64,000 bases of DNA from Hyphomicrobiales bacterium (lineage in GTDB: Bacteria; Pseudomonadota; Alphaproteobacteria; Rhizobiales; Xanthobacteraceae), in contig JADJPN010000002.1 in assembly GCA_016713235.1 (NCBI GenBank), forward strand, positions 248,001-312,000, given 5' to 3'. The notes beneath the pieces are model-generated. The model did no database searches. It was given only the letters and a program-made list of their open reading frames with translations, and was not told the origin of the DNA. This document shows positions 46,390-55,433 of this stretch, piece after piece. The first letter of the stretch is position 1, and each line of letters starts with the position of its first letter. The translations under genes and the position numbers were made by a program.

Positions 46390-47437
46390 ATGAATAAAGA
46401 ATTCGACCAGCGGCCGATCCTGATCGTGCCTTATATGTGGATCGGCGACTTCGTCCGCTGCCACTCGGTCGTGCGCGTGTTGAACGAGCGCTTTCCGAAC
46501 CGGCCGGTCGATATGCTTGCCTCGAAACTGACGGCGCCGCTCACGCAGTTCATGCCGGGCGTGCGCAAGGCGATCACGTTCGACATTCCGCGCAAGAAGG
46601 CGGCGTTCTCCGAAAACTTCGCGCTTGCGAAACTCCTGGGTCAGGAAGGCTACCGCTCCGCACTGATCATGCCGCGCAAATGGAAGGCGGCATTCGCGCC
46701 TTGGCTCGCGGGCATCCCGGAACGCACGGGCGTATTCGGCGAAGGGCGCCTGTTCCTTCTCAATGACATTCGCTGGGACGAGAAGATTCACAAGCGCATG
46801 ATCGATCAATCCTGCGCGCTGGCACTGCCAAAGAACGCGATGCTTGCCAGGCAAGTGGCCATTGCCACAGCTTTCCGTCTCCGATGCGCAGGCCGGCGAG
46901 TGGCGCGGCAGAATGAATGTCGCAAAAGGCACGCGCGCGGTCGCGCTTGCGCCCGGTTCGGTCGGCGAAGCGAAGCGCTGGCCGGTCGCCTATTACGCAG
47001 AGACCGCAAAGCAACTTGCCCAAAGCGGTGTTGAAGTCTGGATCATCGGTGGCCCGGACGAGAAGCCGTTCGCAAAAGAAATTATCGAACATGCCGGGCA
47101 GGGCGTGCGCGATTTCACGGGCGGCAAGCTAAGCGACGGCGTGATCGCCCTTTCGCTCGCTGGTGCGGCCGTTGCGAATGATTCCGGGCTGCTTCATGTG
47201 TCCGCCGCGCTTGGCGTTCCGGCGATCGGCATGTTCGGTCCGACCGATCCGGCGAAATGGGCGCCGATCAATCCGGTCGCCGAACTCATCACGCACGAGC
47301 CGCTCTTGGATTGCCAATACTGCATGCAATACGTCTGTCCGCTACAGCATCACAACTGCATGCGGGAAGTTTTACCGGCGCGTGTGGTGGAGTCGGTGAA
47401 GCGGGCGCTTGCGATGCCAAACTTCGCGCGGGTTTGA
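46390..47437 (+). CDS. Glycosyltransferase family 9, WaaF-like heptosyltransferase II (frameshifted)
   Basis: A GT9 enzyme of about 348 residues. The N-domain has LIVPYMWIGDFVRCHSVVRV, like the acceptor loop of WaaF, and IPERTGVFGEGRLFLLND; the C-domain has VALAPGSVGEAKRWPVAYYA and the NDP-sugar site AVANDSGLLHVSAALGVPAI, with LDCQYCMQYVCPLQHHNCMR typical of WaaF. The frame changes near 46841-46846; the second frame reads PGKWPLPQLSVSDAQAGEW. It should add L-glycero-D-manno-heptose II to the LPS inner core. It is convergent with waaC. Confidence 0.82.
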
Positions 47438-47442
47438 TTTAG

Positions 47443-47458
47443 TCCTCAGGATGAGGCT
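47443..47458. repeat. Partial copy of the CCTCATCC palindromic repeat
   Basis: A 16-base block (TCCTCAGGATGAGGCT) identical to 32927-32942, the right arm of the repeat at 32851-32941. It lies between the stops of the two convergent heptosyltransferase genes, and the first base of the waaC-like stop region borders it. It is a remnant or solo end of that repeat. Confidence 0.5.
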
Positions 47459-48420
47459 TATCGCGGGAGCGCGTCTATCGCCGCGATCACTTCGGCGGCG
47501 GACGGCGATTCACCGGCGGTACCGAGCGTGGTCATCGCGCCGCTGCTGACAGGACCCGAGAGACCCGGCTTCGTTGCAATAAAGATCGCGACCAGCGGCA
47601 CTTCCAGTGCGGCAGCGAGATGCAGGAGACCGGTGTCGACGCCGACGACGAGTGTCGCGCCTGCGATCAGTCCCGCGACTTCGCCAAGCGGTGCCTTGTC
47701 CGGCACGCGAGCGTTCTTCAGCGCGTTCTTGATGCGGTGGCTGCGCGCATGTTCGCGGTCGTTGCCCCACGGCAGCACCGGCGTGATGCCTTTGGCTTCC
47801 AACGCCTTGCCGACTTCGATCCAGCGCTCTTCAGGCCACTCTTTTCTTTCCTGCGCCGTCGCGTGGAAAAGGAGAGCGTAGGGCGCGTCCGAGACCGGCG
47901 CGATGCGCTTGCGGTCGATGCCATAGTCGGTATTGCCTTCAACCTTGTAGCCGAGCGCCGCCGCTGTCAGCGCCCGGTTGCGGTCGACGGCGTGCAACTC
48001 GCGGCTGACGGCGTGCTTCACATGATAGAAGCGGGACGCGAACGGTTCGCGGATCGATTTTGCGTCGTAGCCGTGGCGCTCGCCGCGCGCCCACTTCGCG
48101 AGCATTACGGTCTTCAGGAGGCCCTGGGTATCGATGATCTTGTCGAAACGCTTGAGACGCAGCTTCGCGCGCAGCCGGCCGACTTCATTCCATGTTTTAG
48201 TGAAGTCCGAGAATTTCAGGATTGCCTTGCGCCAACGGCGAATCGCGACCGGGATCACGTCATCGACGCCCGGATGCAGTTTCGCGAGCGGCACATAGGC
48301 TTCTTCGACCCTCCAGGAAATCTTCGCGCTCGGGAAATTCTTGCGCGCGTCAGTGACGGCGGGCATGTGATGGATCACGTCACCGAGCGAAGAGGTTTTG
48401 ACGAAAAGAATTTCAGGCAT
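47458..48420 (-). CDS. Lipopolysaccharide heptosyltransferase I, WaaC-like
   Basis: A 320-residue GT9 protein. It begins PEILFVKTSSLGDVIHHMPA, the WaaC hallmark, and has LWARGER-like LAKWARGERHGYDAKSIRE and the ADP-heptose site GATLVVGVDTGLLHLAAALE. It would add the first heptose to Kdo2-lipid A. It overlaps the stop/start of the GT4 gene upstream by 1 base, so the two are co-transcribed. No heptose synthesis genes (gmhA, hldE) lie in the window. Confidence 0.85.
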   Translation of the reverse strand: MPEILFVKTSSLGDVIHHMPAVTDARKNFPSAKISWRVEEAYVPLAKLHPGVDDVIPVAIRRWRKAILKFSDFTKTWNEVGRLRAKLRLKRFDKIIDTQGLLKTVMLAKWARGERHGYDAKSIREPFASRFYHVKHAVSRELHAVDRNRALTAAALGYKVEGNTDYGIDRKRIAPVSDAPYALLFHATAQERKEWPEERWIEVGKALEAKGITPVLPWGNDREHARSHRIKNALKNARVPDKAPLGEVAGLIAGATLVVGVDTGLLHLAAALEVPLVAIFIATKPGLSGPVSSGAMTTLGTAGESPSAAEVIAAIDALPR

Positions 48421-49496
48421 CAGATTTTCTTCATGTCCCAGACGCGCTCATAGACTTTATATATACCTTCGGCTTCGCGCTGGATTGCGAACTTCTCCAA
48501 CACACGCGCACGGCCGGCTTTGCCGAATGCTTGCGCGCGCTTGGGGTCTTTCATCAGGTTTTCGGTTCGTGCCGTCAACGTATCGACATCCTCGATCTCG
48601 ACCAGATGGCCGGTGACGTCTTCCTCAACGAGATGCCGCGCGGCGCCCGCTTTCGTTGCGACAACGGCGAGTTCGCTTGCCATGGCTTCCAGCGTGGTCA
48701 GTCCGAAGCCTTCGTTACGTTGCGGGCCGACGAAGACCGTCAGCTTTCTAAACCAGCCCGGCACGTCGTTCTCCGGCAATTCGCCCAGAAACACGACGCG
48801 ATTTGCCAGCCCTGCGTCCTCGACCTTCTTCTTCAGCGCGGCTTCCCACTCTTTCTCTTGCGGGGTGGCAAGGCCGATCACGACGGCGGTGAAATCCGGA
48901 TAGCGCGGCAGGAGCCGGCACATCGATTCAATAAAGAGATCGGTGCCCTTCTGGGCGCGGATACGGCCGAAGACGCCGATGCCGTATTTTCCCGGTAAGC
49001 CGGTCGCGGCCCAATCGGCATCGCGATTTTCCGCCGGGCGATAGCGCTCCGCATCGACGCCGTGAAACACGACAGTAGAAGGGAAGGTCAGATAGCTCGC
49101 GGCATCCGGCGAGGGGCAGATGATCGCGTCCACCTTGCTCATCAGCCAGCGGGAGAAGCGCTTGTGTTTGCGCTGCGCGGCCGAGGTGAAGACCATGCCG
49201 AGCTTAAGCCCGAGCAATTTTTTCAACAGCAACCCGACGATTATCTCGTCGTTACGGCGTGCGTGCCAGATGCGGAAGGGTTTGGTCGGCGGCACAGAGC
49301 GGCCGAGGCTGCGCACATCCTTTACCGAAATCGTGGGAACGCCCGGCGCGGTCCAGCGCAGGCCCACGAGCGCCGTTTTCGCGAGCTTCGCCATCTGCGG
49401 AGCCACCGCCAGAATCGTCGTCGTCACCCCCGAATAGCGCTTGTGCAGGCAGGGATGCAGGACTTCGAGGGCCTTCAGATCGTCGGTGGAAAGCAT
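48420..49496 (-). CDS. Glycosyltransferase family 4
   Basis: A 358-residue GT-B glycosyltransferase. The C-terminal donor domain has VFGRIRAQKGTDLFIESMCR, FLGELPENDVPGWFRKLTVF and the E-x7-E motif in EGFGLTTLEAMASELAVVAT. The N-terminal part has SVPPTKPFRIWHARRNDEII. I start at ATG 49496 (MLSTDDLKALEVLHPC), as a longer open frame to 49697 lacks family-like sequence and overlaps the aldolase gene. It probably extends the LPS core or a surface polysaccharide. It shares a base with waaC. Confidence 0.87.
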   Translation of the reverse strand: MLSTDDLKALEVLHPCLHKRYSGVTTTILAVAPQMAKLAKTALVGLRWTAPGVPTISVKDVRSLGRSVPPTKPFRIWHARRNDEIIVGLLLKKLLGLKLGMVFTSAAQRKHKRFSRWLMSKVDAIICPSPDAASYLTFPSTVVFHGVDAERYRPAENRDADWAATGLPGKYGIGVFGRIRAQKGTDLFIESMCRLLPRYPDFTAVVIGLATPQEKEWEAALKKKVEDAGLANRVVFLGELPENDVPGWFRKLTVFVGPQRNEGFGLTTLEAMASELAVVATKAGAARHLVEEDVTGHLVEIEDVDTLTARTENLMKDPKRAQAFGKAGRARVLEKFAIQREAEGIYKVYERVWDMKKI

Positions 49497-49584
49497 GCCG
49501 GGATTTGCTATGACTGCGGAAAGACGGGACGGATTGCCCTGATTTCGCACGAAGCGCAAGGATTGGCGCAAAGGATTGCCGACA

Positions 49585-50343
49585 ATGACCACCCGCACGC
49601 TCGACTCGCTGAAAATCAAGCTGTTCACCGATGGCGCCGAAAAAGCGCAGATCGTGGAGATGGCGAAGCAGAAGCATATTGCTGGCTTCACCACCAATCC
49701 GTCGCTGCTGAAGAAGGCGGGGGTAACCGACTACGAAGCCTATGCGCGCGATCTGGTCGCCGCGGTTCCCGACCGGCATATTTCGTTTGAGGTCCTCTCC
49801 GACGATATCCCGGAGATGGTTGCGCAGGCGCGGCTGATCACCACCTGGGGCAAGAACGTCTATGTAAAGCTGCCGGTCATCAACACGCGCGGCGAGACGC
49901 TTTATGACGCGATCCGCGATCTCTCGAAGGATGGCGTGAAGATCAACGTTACCGTGCTTTGCACCGAAGAACAGGTCGAACGCGCGACCGAAGCGCTCGC
50001 GGGGAATGCGCCGGGTTGCACGTCGGTGTTCGCCGGCCGGCTCGCCGATCTCGGTATCGATTATCAGCCCGCGGTTTCGCTCGCCGTGAAACTCGCCAAT
50101 GCGGCGAAGAACGTCGAAGTGATCTGGGCTTCGACCCGCGAAGTGTGGAACGTGATCGAGGCCAACGACATGGGCGCGCACATCATCACCGCGCCCGCCG
50201 ACATTTTGAAGAAGCTGAAGGCGCTCGGCACCAAGACCGCCGCCGATCTGTCGTTCGATGGCGTGAAAGCGTTCCGTGACGACACACTCGCCGCGGGGCT
50301 CGATCTTCCCGGTGCAAAACTTCGCCAGACTGCCGCCGAATAG
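49585..50343 (+). CDS. Transaldolase/fructose-6-phosphate aldolase family protein
   Basis: A 252-residue small transaldolase (TalC/FSA type). It has KLFTDGAEKAQIVEMAKQKH, AGFTTNPSLLKKAGV, the Schiff-base lysine in VYVKLPVINTRGE, and NVTVLCTEEQVERA. The size fits single-domain TalC/FSA rather than classic TalB of about 317 residues. ATG 49585 is preferred to TTG 49576, with AAGGATT upstream. It is divergent from the GT4 gene and may supply sugar phosphates for envelope synthesis, but a housekeeping pentose-phosphate role is equally possible. Confidence 0.85.
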   Translation: MTTRTLDSLKIKLFTDGAEKAQIVEMAKQKHIAGFTTNPSLLKKAGVTDYEAYARDLVAAVPDRHISFEVLSDDIPEMVAQARLITTWGKNVYVKLPVINTRGETLYDAIRDLSKDGVKINVTVLCTEEQVERATEALAGNAPGCTSVFAGRLADLGIDYQPAVSLAVKLANAAKNVEVIWASTREVWNVIEANDMGAHIITAPADILKKLKALGTKTAADLSFDGVKAFRDDTLAAGLDLPGAKLRQTAAE

Positions 50344-50374
50344 GGTGCTGTAACCCTAGGACACGAATTGTGAG

Positions 50375-50404
50375 CCCTCAGGGGTTCCCGCCCCCGGCTG
50401 AGGG
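50375..50404 (+). terminator. Possible hairpin after the transaldolase gene
   Basis: CCCTCAG (50375-50381) and CTGAGGG (50398-50404) are perfect 7-bp arms around a GC-rich 16-base loop, 32 bases after the transaldolase stop and 43 bases before the next gene. No T-run follows. Confidence 0.3.
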
Positions 50405-50446
50405 GCGTATCCCGGCTGCAACACGGTCAGGGGCTTTCGAGGGGTA

Positions 50447-51442
50447 GTGGTGGCTTCCAGCAAAAGCAGCGCAGTCGAGCGCAATCTTCGCATCGGTGTC
50501 ATCGGCGCCGGTATCATGGGTCGCAATCATGCGCGGGTGCTCGCCGAGTTACCGGCGGTAGAACTCGTCGGTATCGCCGATCCCGATGCGGGCCGCGCCT
50601 CGCAGGCGGCGGCACTGGCGGAAGGCGTCGAAGTTTTTGCCGATCATAAAGACCTGGTTGCCCACAAAGTGGACGCTGTTGTCGTCGCGGCACCGACACA
50701 CCTTCATCATCAGATTTCGCTCGATCTCATCGAGGCCGGCGTTTCGCTACTTGTCGAAAAGCCGATCGCGACCACGGTCGAGCAGGGGCGCGAGATCGTC
50801 ACCGCCGCCGCACGCAATGGCGTCACGCTGGTGGTCGGCCATGTCGAGCGTTTCAATCCCGCCGTGCAGGCAGTGAAGCAGGCGCTCGCGGGCGAGGAAA
50901 TTCTTTCGATCGGCATTACCCGCGTCGGCCCGTTCCCGCCGCGCATGTCGGATGTCGGCGTCGTTATTGATTTGGCCGTTCACGACATCGACCTGATCCG
51001 CTGGTTCACGGAGTCCGAAATCGCGGAAGTGCAGCCGCAGATTTCCTCGGTCATCGCCGAGCGCGAAGACATCGCGCTCCTGCAATTCCGCACCGCGAAC
51101 GGCGTGCTCGCGCACATCAACACGAACTGGCTGACGCCGTTCAAGGCGCGCACCGTGCAGGTCGCTACGCGCGACAAGTATGTCATGGCGGATTTGCTCA
51201 CCCGCACCGTCACAGAATGTTTCGGCTTCCAGAAGGACGGCTCTTACGGCATGCGCCATCTTTCGGTCGGTCACACCGAACCGTTGCGCGCCGAACTAAT
51301 GGCGTTCGGCGACGCCGTGCGCGGCGTGAAGCAGCCGGCCGTTACCGGTGAAGAGGGTGTCGCGTCTCTTGAAATCGCAATCCGTTGTCTTGCCGATCCG
51401 CATCCGGCGTTTCGCCGCGGACCGCGCAAAGTTGCCGGCTAA
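50447..51442 (+). CDS. Gfo/Idh/MocA oxidoreductase, GnnA-like
   Basis: A 331-residue NAD-dependent sugar dehydrogenase. The Rossmann motif is RIGVIGAGIMGRNHARVLAE; the catalytic lysine is in LLVEKPIATTVEQG; VIDLAVHDIDLIRWFT is the family HD motif. It starts at GTG 50447. Immediately followed by a DegT/DnrJ aminotransferase, it matches the GnnA-GnnB pair that converts UDP-GlcNAc to UDP-GlcNAc3N for 2,3-diamino lipid A, which Bradyrhizobium-type bacteria make. WbpB-like 3-dehydrogenases are the alternative. The pairing is the main evidence for the specific role. Confidence 0.72.
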   Translation: MVASSKSSAVERNLRIGVIGAGIMGRNHARVLAELPAVELVGIADPDAGRASQAAALAEGVEVFADHKDLVAHKVDAVVVAAPTHLHHQISLDLIEAGVSLLVEKPIATTVEQGREIVTAAARNGVTLVVGHVERFNPAVQAVKQALAGEEILSIGITRVGPFPPRMSDVGVVIDLAVHDIDLIRWFTESEIAEVQPQISSVIAEREDIALLQFRTANGVLAHINTNWLTPFKARTVQVATRDKYVMADLLTRTVTECFGFQKDGSYGMRHLSVGHTEPLRAELMAFGDAVRGVKQPAVTGEEGVASLEIAIRCLADPHPAFRRGPRKVAG

Positions 51443-51461
51443 CCCTCCCAGGAATGAATTC

Positions 51462-52607
51462 GTGAACCAGCACATGCGCGCCGACCAGGCTCCTATTCCG
51501 TTCATCGACATCGCCGCGCAGCGCCGGCGTCTCGGCAAAAGCATCGACGATGCGGTCGCAAAGGTTCTCACGCATTGCCAGTTCATCATGGGTCCGGAAG
51601 TCCGTCAGCTGGAAGCCGATCTTTCGGCCTTCTGCGGCGCGCGGCACGCAGTCTCGGGCTCGAACGGCACCGACGCATTGATCATGGCGATGATGGCGAT
51701 CGGGACAGGCCCAGGGGACGCGGTATTCTGCCCGTCTTTCACGTTCTGCGCGACCGCCGAGTCGGTCGTTTGTGTCGGCGCTTCGCCGGTCTTCGTCGAT
51801 GTTGAAGAGAAGACCTTCAACATGGATCTTGCGAGCCTCGAGCGCGCAATTACCGACGCCAAGCGCGCCGGCTTGAAGCTGAAAGCGATCATCCCGGTCG
51901 ATCTGTTCGGCCAGCCTGCCGATCTCGACGCGATTGCCGCGATCGCGAAGCGCGAAGGCATGCTCGTCATTTCCGATGCGGCGCAGTCGTTCGGTGCGAC
52001 CTATAAAGGCAAGCGCGTCGGCACACAGGCTCTGCTCACCACCACCAGCTTTTTCCCGGCCAAGCCTCTGGGCTGTTACGGCGACGGCGGAGCGGTCTTC
52101 ACCGACGACGACAAGATCGCCGAGGTGCTGCGCTCGATCCGGGTGCACGGGCAGGGTGCGGACAAATACGACAACGTCCGCATCGGCATGACCGGCCGCC
52201 TCGACACCATTCAGGCGGCGGTCTTGATCGAGAAGCTGAAAATCTTCCAGGACGAGATCGAGGCCCGCAACCGCGTGGCCCAGCGCTATGCAGCGGCCCT
52301 GAAGGACGTTGCCATCGTACCGGAAGTTGCGTCAGGCTATGGTTCGGTATGGGCGCAATACACGATCCGAGTCGAAAAGCGCGATGCGCTCGCCGCCGTC
52401 CTCTCGACGCGCGGCGTGCCGACCGCGATCTATTATCCGAAGCCCCTGCACCGGCAGGAGCCCTACAAGCGCTATCTGGTGGCCGGGAACGGCCTGCCGG
52501 TTACCGAAAAGCTGGCGGCGGAAGTTATCTCGCTCCCCATGCATCCTTATCTCGACGAGCCGACGCAGGAGCGCGTGATCGCGGCGGTGCGCGAGGCGCT
52601 CGCGTAA
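51462..52607 (+). CDS. DegT/DnrJ/EryC1/StrS aminotransferase, GnnB-like
   Basis: A 381-residue PLP sugar aminotransferase. IPFIDIAAQRRRLGK, SGSNGTDALIMAMMAIG, PSFTFCATAESVV and LISDAAQSFGATYKGKRVG (written as MLVISDAAQSFGATY) are family features; the PLP lysine is in TSFFPAKPLGCYGDGG. I choose GTG 51462 because CCAGGAATG lies 7 bases before it; ATG 51474 is the alternative. It would place the 3-amino group after the GnnA-like oxidoreductase, 19 bases upstream. MurJ follows. Confidence 0.8.
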   Translation: MNQHMRADQAPIPFIDIAAQRRRLGKSIDDAVAKVLTHCQFIMGPEVRQLEADLSAFCGARHAVSGSNGTDALIMAMMAIGTGPGDAVFCPSFTFCATAESVVCVGASPVFVDVEEKTFNMDLASLERAITDAKRAGLKLKAIIPVDLFGQPADLDAIAAIAKREGMLVISDAAQSFGATYKGKRVGTQALLTTTSFFPAKPLGCYGDGGAVFTDDDKIAEVLRSIRVHGQGADKYDNVRIGMTGRLDTIQAAVLIEKLKIFQDEIEARNRVAQRYAAALKDVAIVPEVASGYGSVWAQYTIRVEKRDALAAVLSTRGVPTAIYYPKPLHRQEPYKRYLVAGNGLPVTEKLAAEVISLPMHPYLDEPTQERVIAAVREALA

Positions 52608-52626
52608 TAAGCCCGGGGCGCGCGGC

Positions 52627-54170
52627 ATGATCCGGCGCTTTTTCACCGTCGGCGGCTTTACGCTTCTATCGCGCATCACCGGCTTCATCCGTGACGTGGT
52701 GATGGCTGCCGTGCTCGGCGCCGGGCCGATCGCCGACGCGTTTCTCGTTGCATTCCGTTTGCCCAATCATTTCCGCGCGATCTTCGCGGAGGGCGCTTTC
52801 GCAGCGGCCTTCGTTCCCGCTTACGCGCGCACACTGGAGCAAGACGGCAAGGTAGCGGCGCGTTCGTTCGCGGATCGGCTCGCGCTCGCGATGATCGTGC
52901 TGCAAGTCGTGCTGCTCGTCGTTGCACTCGTCTACACGCCGGAGGTGGTGAAGCTGCTTGCGCCGGGGCTGGATGCTTCGCGGTTCGAGCTTGCGGTCGC
53001 GCTGACGCGGATCACATTTCCTTATCTCGCGCTGATTTCCATCGAGAGTCTGATCGCCGGCACGCTGAATGCGAACAATCGCTTTGCCAGCGCTGCCGGT
53101 GCGCCGGTGCTGCTCAACCTCGCGATGATCGGCACGCTGACTTACGCGGCACTTTTCCCGACCGCCGGTCATGCCGCGGCGTGGGGCGTCTTGATCGCGG
53201 GCGTTCTGCAACTCGCGCTGGTCGCTGGCGACGCGGAGAAGCATGGCTTTGGTCTTCGGCTGAAAATGCCGAAGCTGGACGAGCCGACGAAGAAGTTTCT
53301 GAAAGCGCTCGGTCCCGCAATTATTGGCGCGGGTGGCGTCCAGCTTGCACTCTTCGCCGACACCATCATCGCGACCTTCCTGCCGAGGGGGCGCTCTCCG
53401 CACTCTATTATGCGGACCGCATTCATCAGCTACCGATTGGCGTCGTCGGCATCGCGGTCGGTACCGTGCTCTTGCCGGAGATGGCGCGGCGGTTAGCTGC
53501 GGGGGACGAGAAGGGCGCTGCCAGCTCGCAGGGTAAAGCCATCGAGTTCGCACTGCTGCTCGCGGTGCCTTGCGCGGCGGCTTCGCTCATTATTCCCGAA
53601 CTCATCATGCGCGCGTTGTTCGCGCGCGGCGCATTCACGGTGGCCGATGCGGCGGCGGCAGGGCGGACGCTTGCCGCTTACGCGACCGGGCTCATCCCGT
53701 TTGTGCTGATGCGCAGTTTCGTGGCGCCATTTCATGCGCGCGGAGACACCACGACGCCGGTGATTGCGGCGCTCTCGGGAGTTGCGCTCAACATCGCGTT
53801 GAAGTTCGCGCTGATGGGGCCGCTCGCGCAGGTCGGTCTTGCGCTAGGCACCGCCGCGGGTGCGTGGCTCAACCTTCTGCTCTTGGTCTGGTTTGCAAAG
53901 CGGCGCGGATTTGCGCATCCGGGAGAAAACACCTTTGGAAATTCCGTGCGACTCATCGCCGCCGGATTTGTTCTCGCCGCCGTCTTGTACTTCGCGGCAT
54001 GGATTCTATCGCCATACTTCGCGAGGATGACGACGCTCCGCGAGGAAGCGCGGCTTCTGGCGCTCATAGCCGTGGGCGGCGCTGTTTATCTTGCGCTGGT
54101 CTGGGGTCTGCTCGGCAGGAGATGGTTGCGTGGCCTCCTGCGCGGCGTGGAGCCTGCCGGAAAGGCCTGA
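52627..54170 (+). CDS. murJ: Lipid II flippase MurJ (frameshifted)
   Basis: A polytopic MviN/MurJ flippase of about 514 residues with 14 hydrophobic segments. It starts FTVGGFTLLSRITGFIRDVV, then GAGPIADAFLVAFRLPNHFR with the conserved arginine, AEGAFAAAFVPAY, and the second half TLAAYATGLIPFVLMRSFVA. The frame breaks near 53384-53391 (CCGAGGGGGCG); one more G gives FLPEGALSALYYADRIHQ. It moves lipid II across the inner membrane for peptidoglycan and is essential in most species, which argues that the break is not real. It follows the GnnB-like gene by 19 bases. Confidence 0.88.
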
Positions 54171-54254
54171 GCGGGACCCGTCCAATCGCGCATGTGACTA
54201 ACCGGTCCCAGCCGTGTAAAGAATTCTCTGACCCGTCATTGCCAGAGATAATCC

Positions 54255-55418
54255 ATGTATCGCCCCTCCGCGGCTCCTGTTGCCGCAATTTCTTTGGCTC
54301 TCTTGCTCGCCGCCTGCGGCCAGAGTGCGCCGCCCCCACCGCCGACCCCTGTCGTAACTATTGCCGCTCCGGCCCAGCAGAAGATCGTGGACCGCGATGA
54401 ATATGTCGGCCGATTCGTGGCCGTCGATGCGGTGGAAATCCGCGGGCGCGTTTCGGGCTATCTGGAAAAGATTCACTTTACCGACGGTCAACTCGTCAAA
54501 GCGGGGGATCTTCTGTTCACGCTCGACCAGCGTCCCTTCCAGGCGGCGGTGGCGCAGGCGCGGGCGGATCTTGCGCGCGCAAAGTCGCAGACCGATTTGA
54601 CTGCCGCCGATCTCTCCCGCGCCGAGACGCGCTGGCAGCAGAAGACGATCGCGGAGGCGCTCTACGACCAGCGCGTGCAGGCAAAGCGCGCGGCGGATGC
54701 CGCCTTGCAGGCGGCCGAAGCGGCACTGAAGACCGCGGAGCTCAATCTCGAATTCTCCGAACTGCGCGCGCCGGTTTCCGGCCGCATCGGCGACCGCCGC
54801 GTTTCTCCGGGCAACCTCGTCACCGGCACGACGAGCTTGCTGGCGACGGTAGTCTCCATCGACCCGATCCGCTTCGAGTTCTCTTTCGATGAAGCGTCCT
54901 ATCTGCGCTACCAGCGCATTGCGACACAGTCGGGACGAGCGGACGAGCGCGGCACGAAGTTGCCGGTCGCGTTACGGCTGCTCGACGAAAAAGGCTTCGA
55001 ACACAATGGAACTGTCGACTTTGTCGATAACGTAATCGACACCAGCTCGGGCACGATCCGCGGCCGTGCGGTCTTCCAGAACAAGAATGCGCTGTTCACG
55101 CCGGGCATGTTCGGCAGGATTCGCGTGCCCGGTTCGCCGGAGTACGAAGCTTTGCTGGTGCCGGATTCCGCGATCGGTACCGAGCAGATCCGCAAATTCG
55201 TTTACGTCGTAGATGCCGAGAATGCCGTGCGGCAGAAATATATCGAGCTGGGTTCATTGCAGGGGGCCTTGCGTGTCGTGCGCAGCGGCCTTGAGCCGGG
55301 CGACCGTGTTGTCGTGAATGGCTTAATGCGCGCCCGCGCCGGCGCGAAAGTCACGCCGATGACGGAAGAAGAACAGAAAGCCGCCGCGCAACAGCAGCAA
55401 AAACAAAAACAGAAGTAA
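54255..55418 (+). CDS. RND efflux pump periplasmic adaptor (MexA/AcrA family lipoprotein)
   Basis: A 387-residue membrane fusion protein. The N-terminus has a lipobox (LLLAACGQSAPPPP) so it is anchored in the inner membrane by a lipid. The lipoyl half-motifs are VEIRGRVSGYLEKIHFTDGQ and LNLEFSELRAPVSGRIGDRR, flanking an alpha-hairpin rich in A, R and Q (residues about 100-160). The beta-barrel part ends in GLEPGDRVVVNGLMRARAG. The pump gene follows after 15 bases. No outer-membrane channel or regulator gene is adjacent. Confidence 0.9.
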   Translation: MYRPSAAPVAAISLALLLAACGQSAPPPPPTPVVTIAAPAQQKIVDRDEYVGRFVAVDAVEIRGRVSGYLEKIHFTDGQLVKAGDLLFTLDQRPFQAAVAQARADLARAKSQTDLTAADLSRAETRWQQKTIAEALYDQRVQAKRAADAALQAAEAALKTAELNLEFSELRAPVSGRIGDRRVSPGNLVTGTTSLLATVVSIDPIRFEFSFDEASYLRYQRIATQSGRADERGTKLPVALRLLDEKGFEHNGTVDFVDNVIDTSSGTIRGRAVFQNKNALFTPGMFGRIRVPGSPEYEALLVPDSAIGTEQIRKFVYVVDAENAVRQKYIELGSLQGALRVVRSGLEPGDRVVVNGLMRARAGAKVTPMTEEEQKAAAQQQQKQKQK

Positions 55419-55433
55419 TCGGGGCGCAGGTTC

